This document shows, piece by piece, positions 1 through 5,578 of a stretch of DNA of 5,578 nt. The stretch is taken from NCBI GenBank assembly GCA_030038335.1, contig JASHPC010000105.1, forward strand, positions 1-5,578. Direction: 5' to 3'. Each line of letters begins with the position of its first letter. Positions within the stretch are counted from its first letter, which is position 1. The position numbers and the translations under genes were made by a program. This DNA comes from Vulcanimicrobiota bacterium (GTDB taxonomy: Bacteria; Vulcanimicrobiota; Vulcanimicrobiia; Vulcanimicrobiales; Vulcanimicrobiaceae). Below the pieces are notes generated by a model. That model was given only the letters and a program-made list of their open reading frames with translations, was not told where the DNA came from and did no database searches.

Positions 1-1476
1 GATACCGCGTGGTTCGCGTTCGGCTCCGACCTCATGACGCCGCATTTCTCCCGCGACGCCCTCCTTTGGTACATAGAGCACCTTCGCTCGGACGGCCTCG
101 TCTTCGAGTTTTTCGACATCCGCAACGGTAAGACGGAAGACTACGGACTCAACGTCAACGACGATACACCGCTCGTCCTCATCGCGCTTTGGCATCACTA
201 TTGCGTCACGGGGGACCACGCGTTCTTGGAGCGTGCGTTCCCGAACGCCCTGCGAGCGGCGCGCTTCCTGCAGTCGCAGCGCGACGAACGCGGACTCGTC
301 TTCTGTCGCGCCGCGGGAACCGGGACGAGCGGAATTGCCGGCTGGAGAAACGTCATCACGGGATACCAGCTCTCCGGTGCGACGACGGAACTCAACTCGG
401 AGTGTTACGCGGCGTTGCGCGCGGCCGCGTGCATGGGCAGGGCGATGGGAGAGGACGCGATTGCGAAGCAGCTCGATGAAGAGGCAGCGACGCTTCGCGA
501 GGCGATCAACGCGCACTTGCTCGACCGCTCGCGCAATCTCTACTATTTGAATATCGACGAGAGCGGAGCAGCATGCACCGACGTAACGTGCGACCTCGTG
601 TTTCCCGTCCTTTTCGGCGTCGCAGACCACGACGTTGCCACGAACATCGTTGCGACCCTCAGCAGGCCCGAGTTCTGGACTGAGGCCGGACTGCATACGG
701 TGCCGCGAACGGCGCTCGAGTACGGTCCGACTCGCGGTTACGGCTTGTTGGGGGGCGTCTGGGGCGGACCGACGTTTTGGTTCGCGGCGGCGACTGCAGC
801 CTACAACGCGTCCTTCATGGCCTACGCACTCGAGGTGAGCTTTCGGCACTACGCGGAAGATCCGCGCCGGTACAACACGGTGCCGGGGCAGTTTTGCGAA
901 TGGCTGCACGGCGAAGCGCTGACGAATCAAGGAATGATGCTCTCGCCGTGGTTTGCGCCGAAGTACCTGTGGACCGCGATCGAATACGCCGCGGGCTTGC
1001 ACGTGACCGAAGATCCTCCGACGTTGGAGCCGCATCTTCCCGACGAGTGGCTATGGACGGGCGTTCGCAACGTCATGGTGCGAGGAAAGGATACGTCGTG
1101 GTTCACCGTACGCTGCGGCGGTCTCGTAACCTATGCAACCGGGTCGTTTCCGAACGTGCCTCCGGAGCGCACGTACGACGACGACGTCAGCAGCGACGTT
1201 CGCGTTACGGGTGACAACGCGGCGCATCTCGCGCTGCAACGCGCAGGCGATATCGTGATCGTCGTCGGCAATACGCTCGACCGGACGATCGCGACGTCGC
1301 TATCGGTCGACTCGGCGCGCGTGCGCGGGAGCTACGAGGTGCGCCGATACGACAGTCTCATGGGCGAGTGGACCGAAGAGAAGCGCGTCGACGCGAAGCG
1401 GCTGCACGAAGGCTTTCCCGTTCAAATCGCGCGGCACGGCTTTGCGCTCGTCGAGTTGCATAAGGCCAGCGGATGA
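1..1476 (+). CDS. Six-hairpin glycoside hydrolase (amylo-alpha-1,6-glucosidase / GH63-like), 5'-truncated
   Basis: The reading frame is open from base 1 to the TGA at 1474-1476 (491 codons), so the gene begins outside the window; the ATG at 34 lies inside the catalytic domain and is unlikely to be the start. Most of the visible protein looks like an (alpha/alpha)6 barrel of the glycosidase superfamily that includes GH15, GH37, GH63 and glycogen-debranching C-domains. Landmarks (codons counted from base 1) are DTAWFAFGSD at the very start, NVNDDTPL, GWRNV (around 117), TTELNSECYAAL (around 128-139), GGVWGGPTFWF, a GQFCEWLHGE stretch whose Glu (codon 300, bases 898-900) sits where GH63 enzymes carry a catalytic Glu, and a Trp-rich LSPWFAPKYLW. 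The last ~140 residues alternate short strands and resemble a C-terminal beta-sandwich. An N-terminal beta domain is probably missing upstream. It should hydrolyse alpha-linked oligosaccharides, but substrate and CAZy family cannot be fixed by eye. It overlaps the next gene by ATGA, implying one transcript. Confidence 0.82.
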   Translation, partial: DTAWFAFGSDLMTPHFSRDALLWYIEHLRSDGLVFEFFDIRNGKTEDYGLNVNDDTPLVLIALWHHYCVTGDHAFLERAFPNALRAARFLQSQRDERGLVFCRAAGTGTSGIAGWRNVITGYQLSGATTELNSECYAALRAAACMGRAMGEDAIAKQLDEEAATLREAINAHLLDRSRNLYYLNIDESGAACTDVTCDLVFPVLFGVADHDVATNIVATLSRPEFWTEAGLHTVPRTALEYGPTRGYGLLGGVWGGPTFWFAAATAAYNASFMAYALEVSFRHYAEDPRRYNTVPGQFCEWLHGEALTNQGMMLSPWFAPKYLWTAIEYAAGLHVTEDPPTLEPHLPDEWLWTGVRNVMVRGKDTSWFTVRCGGLVTYATGSFPNVPPERTYDDDVSSDVRVTGDNAAHLALQRAGDIVIVVGNTLDRTIATSLSVDSARVRGSYEVRRYDSLMGEWTEEKRVDAKRLHEGFPVQIARHGFALVELHKASG

Positions 1477-2330
1477 GCGAAGCGTATCGTTTCGGCTTCA
1501 GCGAGTTCACGACGTGGCCGTGGCCCTTCGCGCGCGACGTAGAGCGCTATCCGAAGCACGGAGCGACCGAGATCGAGATATGCGAGTTCAAGCTCGCGCA
1601 CGGTGACATAACGGCGCTGGAGGATCTCGGCTCGCTCAAGCCCGCCTCCGTGCAGATGGGCGTGCATTCCGTCTTCGTCGACTCGATGGCGAGCACGCCC
1701 GAAGACCCGAAGGACCGCATCGCGGCAATGAAGGACGCGATCGCGGCGAGCGCGCCGTACCTGCCGCCGAAGACGCCGTTCGTCGCGATCACCGGGATTG
1801 CGCCGGACAAGAACGTCAAGCGCGCCGTCGATATGACGGTCGACGCGCTACGCGAAGTCGGCGACGTGGCGGCGGAACGCGGTATGACCGTCGCGTTCGA
1901 ACCGCTCAATCCCGTGAACGTGCACACCGATACTGCGGTCTGGTCGCTCGAAAGCGGCCTCGAGATCGTGGAGCGCGTTGCGCACCCGAACGTCGGCATC
2001 TGCATCGACACGTGGAACGTGTGGCAATCGCGCGACCTCACCAAGCTCATCGGAGAGTGCGGGAAACGCATTCTGCTCGTGCAGATGAGCGACTGGAAGA
2101 CGCCGCGATCGACCGCAGACCGCTACTCGCTCGGAAGCGGTGAGATTCCGCTTGCCGACATGATGCGGGAGATACGGCGAACGGGATACGAGGGCCCGTG
2201 GATCGTCGAGATTCTCTCGTCGCTCCATCTCGAAGGCTCGCTTTGGAAGCAAAACCTCGACGACGTGCTCGAAGAGAACTATCGAGCTTTTACGCGGCTC
2301 TGGACCGAGAGCGCTCCTAACGCGCGCTAG
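1473..2330 (+). CDS. Sugar phosphate isomerase/epimerase (xylose isomerase-like TIM barrel)
   Basis: 285 residues, the usual length for this family (AP endonuclease 2 / xylose isomerase-like fold). Members bind a divalent metal and isomerise or epimerise sugars, sugar phosphates or inositol derivatives in the cytosol. Probable metal and active-site residues follow the family order: Glu143 in AFEPLNP, Asp179 in CIDTWNVW, Gln204 and Asp207 in LLVQMSDW, Arg217 with the following G-x-GEI (DRYSLGSGEI), and Glu246 in WIVEIL. Gln204 stands where ribulose/tagatose epimerases have a metal-binding His; a VQxSD version also occurs in this superfamily, so I do not read it as inactivation. The start is well supported: the ATG overlaps the upstream TGA (ATGA, 1473-1476), and AAGG at 1462-1465 gives a 7-nt Shine-Dalgarno spacing. 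Being coupled to a glycosidase, it probably acts on the released sugar or a derivative. The exact substrate is unknown. Its TAG stop shares CTAG with the converging gene. Confidence 0.88.
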   Translation: MSEAYRFGFSEFTTWPWPFARDVERYPKHGATEIEICEFKLAHGDITALEDLGSLKPASVQMGVHSVFVDSMASTPEDPKDRIAAMKDAIAASAPYLPPKTPFVAITGIAPDKNVKRAVDMTVDALREVGDVAAERGMTVAFEPLNPVNVHTDTAVWSLESGLEIVERVAHPNVGICIDTWNVWQSRDLTKLIGECGKRILLVQMSDWKTPRSTADRYSLGSGEIPLADMMREIRRTGYEGPWIVEILSSLHLEGSLWKQNLDDVLEENYRAFTRLWTESAPNAR

Positions 2331-2572
2331 ATGCGCCTCCAGCCGCGCACGATCGGATAGGCCGCGAACGCGTCCTCTTGCCCGTCGTCGTTCTCCGCCG
2401 TAAACGACGCGGCCCACGGTTGAAATCCGTTTCGCAAGCGCTGCTTGAACGCAAAGCCGGCAGCATCGGCTGCCTTCCTCGCAGATGCGTCGTTACGATC
2501 CTGCACCGACGCGTTTCCAATTCGCTCCGGAAGCGTGTACGCGAAATCACCCCATGCCAGCCAGCGGCTCAT
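2327..2572 (-). CDS. Hypothetical 81-residue protein, translationally coupled to the SDR gene
   Basis: I do not recognise a family. The frame could extend upstream, but the internal ATG at 2572-2570 is preferred because it overlaps the stop of the SDR gene as ATGA (2569-2572), the mark of translational coupling. Upstream lies a purine-rich GGAAAGGAAACGGACGGGA that can serve as ribosome binding site. The product is soluble-looking, with no signal peptide or membrane helix. It is unusually aromatic (Trp3, Trp6, Phe10, Tyr12, Phe40, Phe42, Phe50, Trp53, Phe57, Phe69, Tyr72, Trp78), with an Ala/Lys/Arg-rich probable helix around residues 27-47, an acidic patch at 60-67 (ENDDGQED) and a basic end (RGWRRI). 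Codon choice matches its neighbours. Position suggests a partner of the SDR or antiporter, but that is inference from context only. Its stop overlaps the stop of the converging isomerase gene. Confidence 0.62.
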   Translation of the reverse strand: MSRWLAWGDFAYTLPERIGNASVQDRNDASARKAADAAGFAFKQRLRNGFQPWAASFTAENDDGQEDAFAAYPIVRGWRRI

Positions 2573-3591
2573 TCCCGTCCGTTTCCTTTCCGCAGCGCGT
2601 ACGCGCCGGCTGCGGCTCCCGCGAGCGCCAAGCCGCCGATGAGCCATTCGCGCTTCATGATGATCTCGGTCTCCCAACTGTGGGGCTTTGCCATTTCGTC
2701 GAACTCACCGTGCGCGCCGAAGTCGCGTCCGGTGTCGGCCGGCTCGTACAAGTTGTCGGGACGTTCCGGGCGAATCGATTCGCTCGTCTGCTGCGATGCG
2801 TATCCGGTCTTTCCGAGATAGAGATCGCCGAAGCGCGGCGCGAACTTTTGCACGAGGATCGCGAGCACGGTCGACGCGCCAACCCACAGCTCGCGCGGTT
2901 TCCTTCGCGCGGCCCAATAGATCGCGCGGCCGGCAACCTCGGGCTGGAAGATCGGCGGCAGCGGCTGCGGGTGCATCAAACCGCTCTTCACGCGGTTCCA
3001 GGTGAACTGCGGCGTGTTGACCGCCGGCATCTGTACCATCGTCACTCGAACCTTGCTTTTTGCGTGGATCAGCTCGCACCGCAGCGAGTCGGTGAAACCG
3101 CGAATCGCGCTCTTCGCGCCGCAGTACGGCGATTGAAGCGGAATGCTGCGATAGCAGAGCGCGGAGCCGACTTGCACGATCGTGCCGCGATTGCGCTCGC
3201 GCATGCGACGCAGCGCGACCATCGTTCCCCAAACGTATCCTAGGTACGTTACGTCGGTGAGGCGCCGCCACTCTTCAGGCGTGACGTCCCAAAACTCGGA
3301 GAAAACGTTCGTGAACGCGACGTTGATCCACGTCTCGATCGGGCCGAGCTCCGCCTCGACGCGCTGCGCCGCTCGTTCGACTTCGTCGTATTGCGAGACG
3401 TCGACGCGAATGCCGATCGCTTCGGCACCGAGTGCGCGCGCGTCGTCGACGGCAGCCTGCAACCCTTCGTCGCCGCGCGCGAGGAGCGCAAGCCGCGCGT
3501 GGTGACGAGCGAACTCTCGAACGGCCGCGCGTCCTATTCCTCCGGACGCGCCGGTGATAACGACGACTCCCGCCTTCGGTCTAGCTTTCAT
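2569..3591 (-). CDS. Short-chain dehydrogenase/reductase with C-terminal membrane anchor
   Basis: 340 residues from the ATG at 3591. It is a classical Rossmann-fold SDR: dinucleotide-binding TGASGGIG at 13-20, Arg39 after the second strand (points to NADP(H)), Asp64-Val65 for the adenine ring, Ser143 in VQVGSAL, then Tyr156 and Lys160 in SPYCGAK (the YxxxK catalytic pair). The usual NNAG is NVAF (90-93), and the helix-4 Asn of the tetrad is replaced by Thr (DVTYLG, around 115). I recall the same kind of variation in a group of bacterial SDRs that shares the YRSIPLQSPYCGAK and RPDNLYEP stretches. The tail (about 261-311) is longer than in a minimal SDR, and residues 316-333 (WLIGGLALAGAAAGAYAL) form a hydrophobic helix followed by basic residues, suggesting a tail anchor with the enzyme facing the cytosol. 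Substrate unknown. An in-frame TTG at 3624, with GAAGG 6 nt before it, would add 11 residues; I chose ATG 3591 because it gives the usual short lead before the first strand. Confidence 0.87.
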   Translation of the reverse strand: MKARPKAGVVVITGASGGIGRAAVREFARHHARLALLARGDEGLQAAVDDARALGAEAIGIRVDVSQYDEVERAAQRVEAELGPIETWINVAFTNVFSEFWDVTPEEWRRLTDVTYLGYVWGTMVALRRMRERNRGTIVQVGSALCYRSIPLQSPYCGAKSAIRGFTDSLRCELIHAKSKVRVTMVQMPAVNTPQFTWNRVKSGLMHPQPLPPIFQPEVAGRAIYWAARRKPRELWVGASTVLAILVQKFAPRFGDLYLGKTGYASQQTSESIRPERPDNLYEPADTGRDFGAHGEFDEMAKPHSWETEIIMKREWLIGGLALAGAAAGAYALRKGNGRE

Positions 3592-3626
3592 GCGTGAGAC
3601 GTTCCCACCGCATGGCTGCGTCAATC

Positions 3627-5231
3627 TTAGCCTTCGACGTCGCTCTGCGCGGTTGACTCGAGCAGGTCGATCTCTTCCAGCTCCAAATCGAGCAGTCGCT
3701 GGACGCGCCGCATGACGGTGTTGTCAACCTTGCCTTTGTCTCGAAGGGCGATGAGCGACTGGCGCTGCACCTGCAGCGACTCTCGCAGGAGCTTGCGGTA
3801 GAGCGCGGGCGCGCCGTGATCGTGGCTCTCGGGCGCGCCGGAAAACTCGTTCCAGCGATTGTCGAAGCGCCGTCGCAGCGCGTCGAGGACCGCGCGCGGA
3901 ACGCTCTCGCGATGCTCGGCGCCGTCGAGATAGCGCAGCGCGGCCTTCGCGGTGTGGGCGAGCGCGACGTGCCCTTCACGCGCGTCGGTCCCGTCGTCGC
4001 GCACGTCGAGCCAGCGCAGCAGAAGCGGCAGCGTCCCACCTTGGACGACGAGCGTGGCGAGCAAGACGCAGAAGGTGAGGAAGATGATGAGATTTCGCTG
4101 CGGGAACGCGCCGGCCGACGACTCCAGAGGAATTGCAAGCGCAGCGGCGAGCGAGACGCCGCCGCGCATTCCGGACCACGCGAGCACGGCGACGTGCGAC
4201 CAGTCTGCGCTTCCCTCCGTGTGCTCGGGCTCGTTCGTCGACGGGAGTAGTCCTTGCGCGAAGACCCAGAGCAGACGAACGATCACGACGGTCGCTGCGA
4301 CGGCGAGACCGTAGAGCGCGAGATCGAGTGGCGAGAAACGATGCAGCGCGGCAACGATGCGATGGAACTGCATTCCAACGAGCACGAAGATGAACGCGTT
4401 GAGCGCGAAGACGATCGTAACCCAGAAACCCGTCGCGCGCTCGCGTGCCCGCGGCGTCAAAACGTGCGGCGTGAAGTACGACGTCGTAAATCCGGCAGCG
4501 ACGACGGAGAGAACGCCGGAGTATCCTAGCCGCCACGCGGGGAGATAGGCGAGGAAGGGAACGACGAGTGAGATCATCGCTTGCAGCGCGTCGTCTTTCG
4601 TCGCGTGCCACGCCGCGACGGCGCAGAGTCCGGCGATGATGCCGATTGCCGATGCCGCGAGGACGGAGACCGCGAGATTCGTGGCGACGCCGCCGAGCGT
4701 GAATTCGCCGTGTACGACTGCGGCAACGGCTGCGGCGTAGAGGACGAGCGAGGTTGCGTCGTTGACGAGGCTTTCGCCTTCGATCGTCGCGACGACGTGG
4801 CGCGGAATCGATGCGCGCTCGACGATCGGTGCGAATGCGACTTCGTCGGTGGAGGCGACGATGGCGCCGAGTACGAGCGCAGCGCCCCAGGCGACGCCTG
4901 GAATGAGCGCGTGCGCGACGGCGCCGACTGCGAACATCGTCACGACGACGAGGCCGAATGCCAGTTGAAATATCCACCAGAGGCCGGATGTCGAGAAGAA
5001 CTCGCTCGTCGGCGCAGTGACGCTTGCCCAATAGAGGAGCGGCGGCAGAAAGATGACGAGCACCATGTCCGGCGGCATCGCCAAGGGCGGCAATCCCGGC
5101 AGATAGCCGAGTCCGATTCCGCCGAGAACGAGCAAGATGGGATACGCGACCCCGATGCGGTTCGCGATCGGGACGAGCACGAGCGTTGCGGCGAAGATGA
5201 CGCCGAGGTCGATCGCGATCGCGCTGGCCAT
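3627..5231 (-). CDS. CPA1-family Na+/H+ antiporter
   Basis: 534 residues. About 13 hydrophobic segments fill residues 1-405, followed by a charged cytosolic tail (about 408-534), as in bacterial NhaP/YjcE-type monovalent cation:proton antiporters, which exchange internal Na+ (or K+/Li+) for H+ across the inner membrane for pH and salt homeostasis. Family landmarks are a Thr128-Asp129 pair in STDEVA, the ND ion-binding motif in GESLVND (Asn157-Asp158), NAFIFVLVGMQ (278-288), Arg319 in a membrane segment, and MRGGVSLAAALAIP (355-368). The tail's LRESLQVQRQSL and RLLDLELEEIDLLE stretches (about 482-525) look helical and regulatory, as in other CPA1 proteins. Glu130 replaces the Pro most common after the TD pair. 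The ATG at 5231 is the only usable start; the best upstream site, GAGGAG at 5253-5248, is about 16 nt away, so initiation may be weak. It is the first gene of a minus-strand cluster with the SDR and the small protein. Confidence 0.93.
   Translation of the reverse strand: MASAIAIDLGVIFAATLVLVPIANRIGVAYPILLVLGGIGLGYLPGLPPLAMPPDMVLVIFLPPLLYWASVTAPTSEFFSTSGLWWIFQLAFGLVVVTMFAVGAVAHALIPGVAWGAALVLGAIVASTDEVAFAPIVERASIPRHVVATIEGESLVNDATSLVLYAAAVAAVVHGEFTLGGVATNLAVSVLAASAIGIIAGLCAVAAWHATKDDALQAMISLVVPFLAYLPAWRLGYSGVLSVVAAGFTTSYFTPHVLTPRARERATGFWVTIVFALNAFIFVLVGMQFHRIVAALHRFSPLDLALYGLAVAATVVIVRLLWVFAQGLLPSTNEPEHTEGSADWSHVAVLAWSGMRGGVSLAAALAIPLESSAGAFPQRNLIIFLTFCVLLATLVVQGGTLPLLLRWLDVRDDGTDAREGHVALAHTAKAALRYLDGAEHRESVPRAVLDALRRRFDNRWNEFSGAPESHDHGAPALYRKLLRESLQVQRQSLIALRDKGKVDNTVMRRVQRLLDLELEEIDLLESTAQSDVEG
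3631..3635 (-). promoter_or_regulatory. Shine-Dalgarno-like GAAGG that bears on the SDR start choice
   Basis: Read on the minus strand, GAAGG lies inside the last codons of the antiporter gene, 6 nt before a TTG at 3624 that is in frame with the SDR. The antiporter TAA (3629-3627) ends 2 nt before that TTG. By contrast, the ATG at 3591 has only a GGTGGG about 12 nt upstream. The spacing favours TTG, while the protein's N-terminal length favours ATG. Either way the SDR gene follows the antiporter directly and is likely translated from the same mRNA. Confidence 0.4.
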
Positions 5232-5291
5232 GGCTCGGAGGGCTTCTCTCCTCGGGCGTGCCGCTACTGTATCGCTTTCGCGGTCCGACCG

Positions 5292-5319
5292 TGCACGCGC
5301 CGAACGTCCGGCGCGTGCA
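5292..5319. repeat. Perfect inverted repeat: 11-bp stem, 6-nt loop, terminator-like
   Basis: Arms TGCACGCGCCG (5292-5302) and CGGCGCGTGCA (5309-5319) are exact reverse complements around the loop AACGTC, giving a very GC-rich hairpin. It lies 12 nt beyond the stop of the minus-strand cupin remnant and about 60 nt before the antiporter ATG, so it could end cupin transcription or sit in the antiporter leader. No T-run follows on either strand, so a classic Rho-independent terminator is not proven; a protein-binding palindrome is an alternative. Confidence 0.45.
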
Positions 5320-5331
5320 ACGTCGTGTTAG

Positions 5332-5578
5332 TTACATGTGCCCGCGCACGGGAATGAGGCGGAACGGTCCCGTTCCGTCGAGTTGAAGTATCGTCGTGCC
5401 GCGTGCAATCGCGTAATGATGAATGCCCGCGGGGATAGAGACGATCGAGCCTGCCGGTAACGCGATCGCGTGTGCCCGATCGACGAGAGAGAGTGGCGTT
5501 ACGTTTGTGTGGCGCTCGTCCCTCCTGCAGGCAAGAAGCGCTCTACATTGCTACTATCGCCCTGCGCACAATGCATAC
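5332..5578 (-). pseudogene. Cupin-domain protein, C-terminal half; start lost or frameshifted, cut by window end
   Basis: On the minus strand a frame ending in TAA at 5334-5332 encodes a clear cupin C-terminus. LPAGSIVSIPAGIHH matches cupin motif 2, G(x5)PxG(x2)H, and is followed by GTTILQLDGTGPFRLIPV, the closing strands typical of single-domain cupins. Upstream the frame reads DERHTNVTPLSLVDRAHA and stays open only to 5550, where two TAG codons stand in tandem (5556-5551). The open part contains no ATG, GTG or TTG. Cupin motif 1, with its two metal-binding His and a Glu, is not visible. A neighbouring frame from 5576 (MHCAQGDSSNVERFLPAGG) resembles the part that normally precedes motif 1 and ends at a TAA, so a frameshift plus a small deletion around 5510-5535 would explain the picture. 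Single-domain cupins of this kind often bind a metal and small molecules; no role can be assigned to this copy. A sequencing frameshift is the other explanation. Confidence 0.6.

Noticed and set aside
34..1476. ATG at 34 as the true start of the glycosidase
   Set aside because: The frame is open to base 1 and the residues before the ATG (DTAWFAFGSDL) continue the catalytic domain, so the real start is upstream of the window.
1547..2417. Minus-strand open frames of 174 and 189 codons opposite the isomerase
   Set aside because: The isomerase frame carries the complete family motif order; the antisense frames show no motif and no plausible start context.
2378..3243. Long plus-strand open frames (147, 65 and 252 codons) opposite the SDR and small gene
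   Set aside because: They lie antisense to a clear SDR, have Arg/Ser/Ala-rich low-information translations and no recognisable motif; typical shadows in GC-rich DNA.
5266..5275. Possible -10 element (GATACA on minus strand) for the antiporter
   Set aside because: Only three of six positions match TATAAT and no -35 element is found at normal spacing.
3976..5357. Large open frames on both strands within the antiporter gene (351 codons minus, 258 codons plus)
   Set aside because: Their translations are runs of Arg or Asp/Glu with no fold signature, and the antiporter frame fully explains the region.
1737..5469. Three copies of GCGATCGC (1737-1744, 5215-5222, 5462-5469), similar to cyanobacterial HIP1
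   Set aside because: Three copies in 5.6 kb are more than base composition predicts, but the CGATCG-rich codon style (Ala-Ile, Ala-Asp) accounts for them; no spacing pattern was seen.

Overview
This is a 5.6 kb stretch of GC-rich (a little over 60% by eye), densely coding bacterial chromosome. Coding regions favour G/C at third positions and are rich in CGA/GACG words. Genes are packed with 4-bp ATGA overlaps and a shared stop tetranucleotide. Nothing fixes the taxon. The codon style and gene types would fit a soil lineage such as Eremiobacterota, but that is only a low-confidence guess. No phage, insertion-sequence, CRISPR, tRNA or rRNA signal is visible.

Left part, plus strand (1-2330): the 3' portion of a large glycoside hydrolase with an (alpha/alpha)6-barrel, cut by the window start, is followed through an ATGA overlap by a TIM-barrel sugar phosphate isomerase/epimerase. 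Together they look like the end of a carbohydrate-use operon: one enzyme releases a sugar and the other rearranges it. Transporter or regulator genes, if present, lie outside the window to the left.

Middle and right, minus strand (5231 down to 2327): a CPA1-type Na+/H+ antiporter, an NADP-type short-chain dehydrogenase/reductase with a C-terminal membrane anchor, and an unrecognised 81-residue protein form a tight three-gene cluster. The junctions are about 35 bp (or 2 bp if a TTG start is used) and a 4-bp ATGA overlap. The last gene converges on the plus-strand operon so closely that both stop codons sit inside the single tetranucleotide CTAG at 2327-2330.

Right edge, minus strand (about 5332-5578): the C-terminal half of a single-domain cupin with an intact cupin motif 2. 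Its frame has no start codon and is blocked by two tandem TAG codons, so it looks like a decayed or frameshifted gene. A strong 11-bp hairpin (5292-5319) lies just beyond its stop and separates it from the antiporter gene.

Most of the window is ordinary metabolism and ion homeostasis. I see no convincing new multi-gene system. The points worth a second look are the orphan small protein coupled to the SDR, the CTAG-shared convergent stops, the broken cupin with its hairpin, and residue changes at conserved motifs in the antiporter and the glycosidase.
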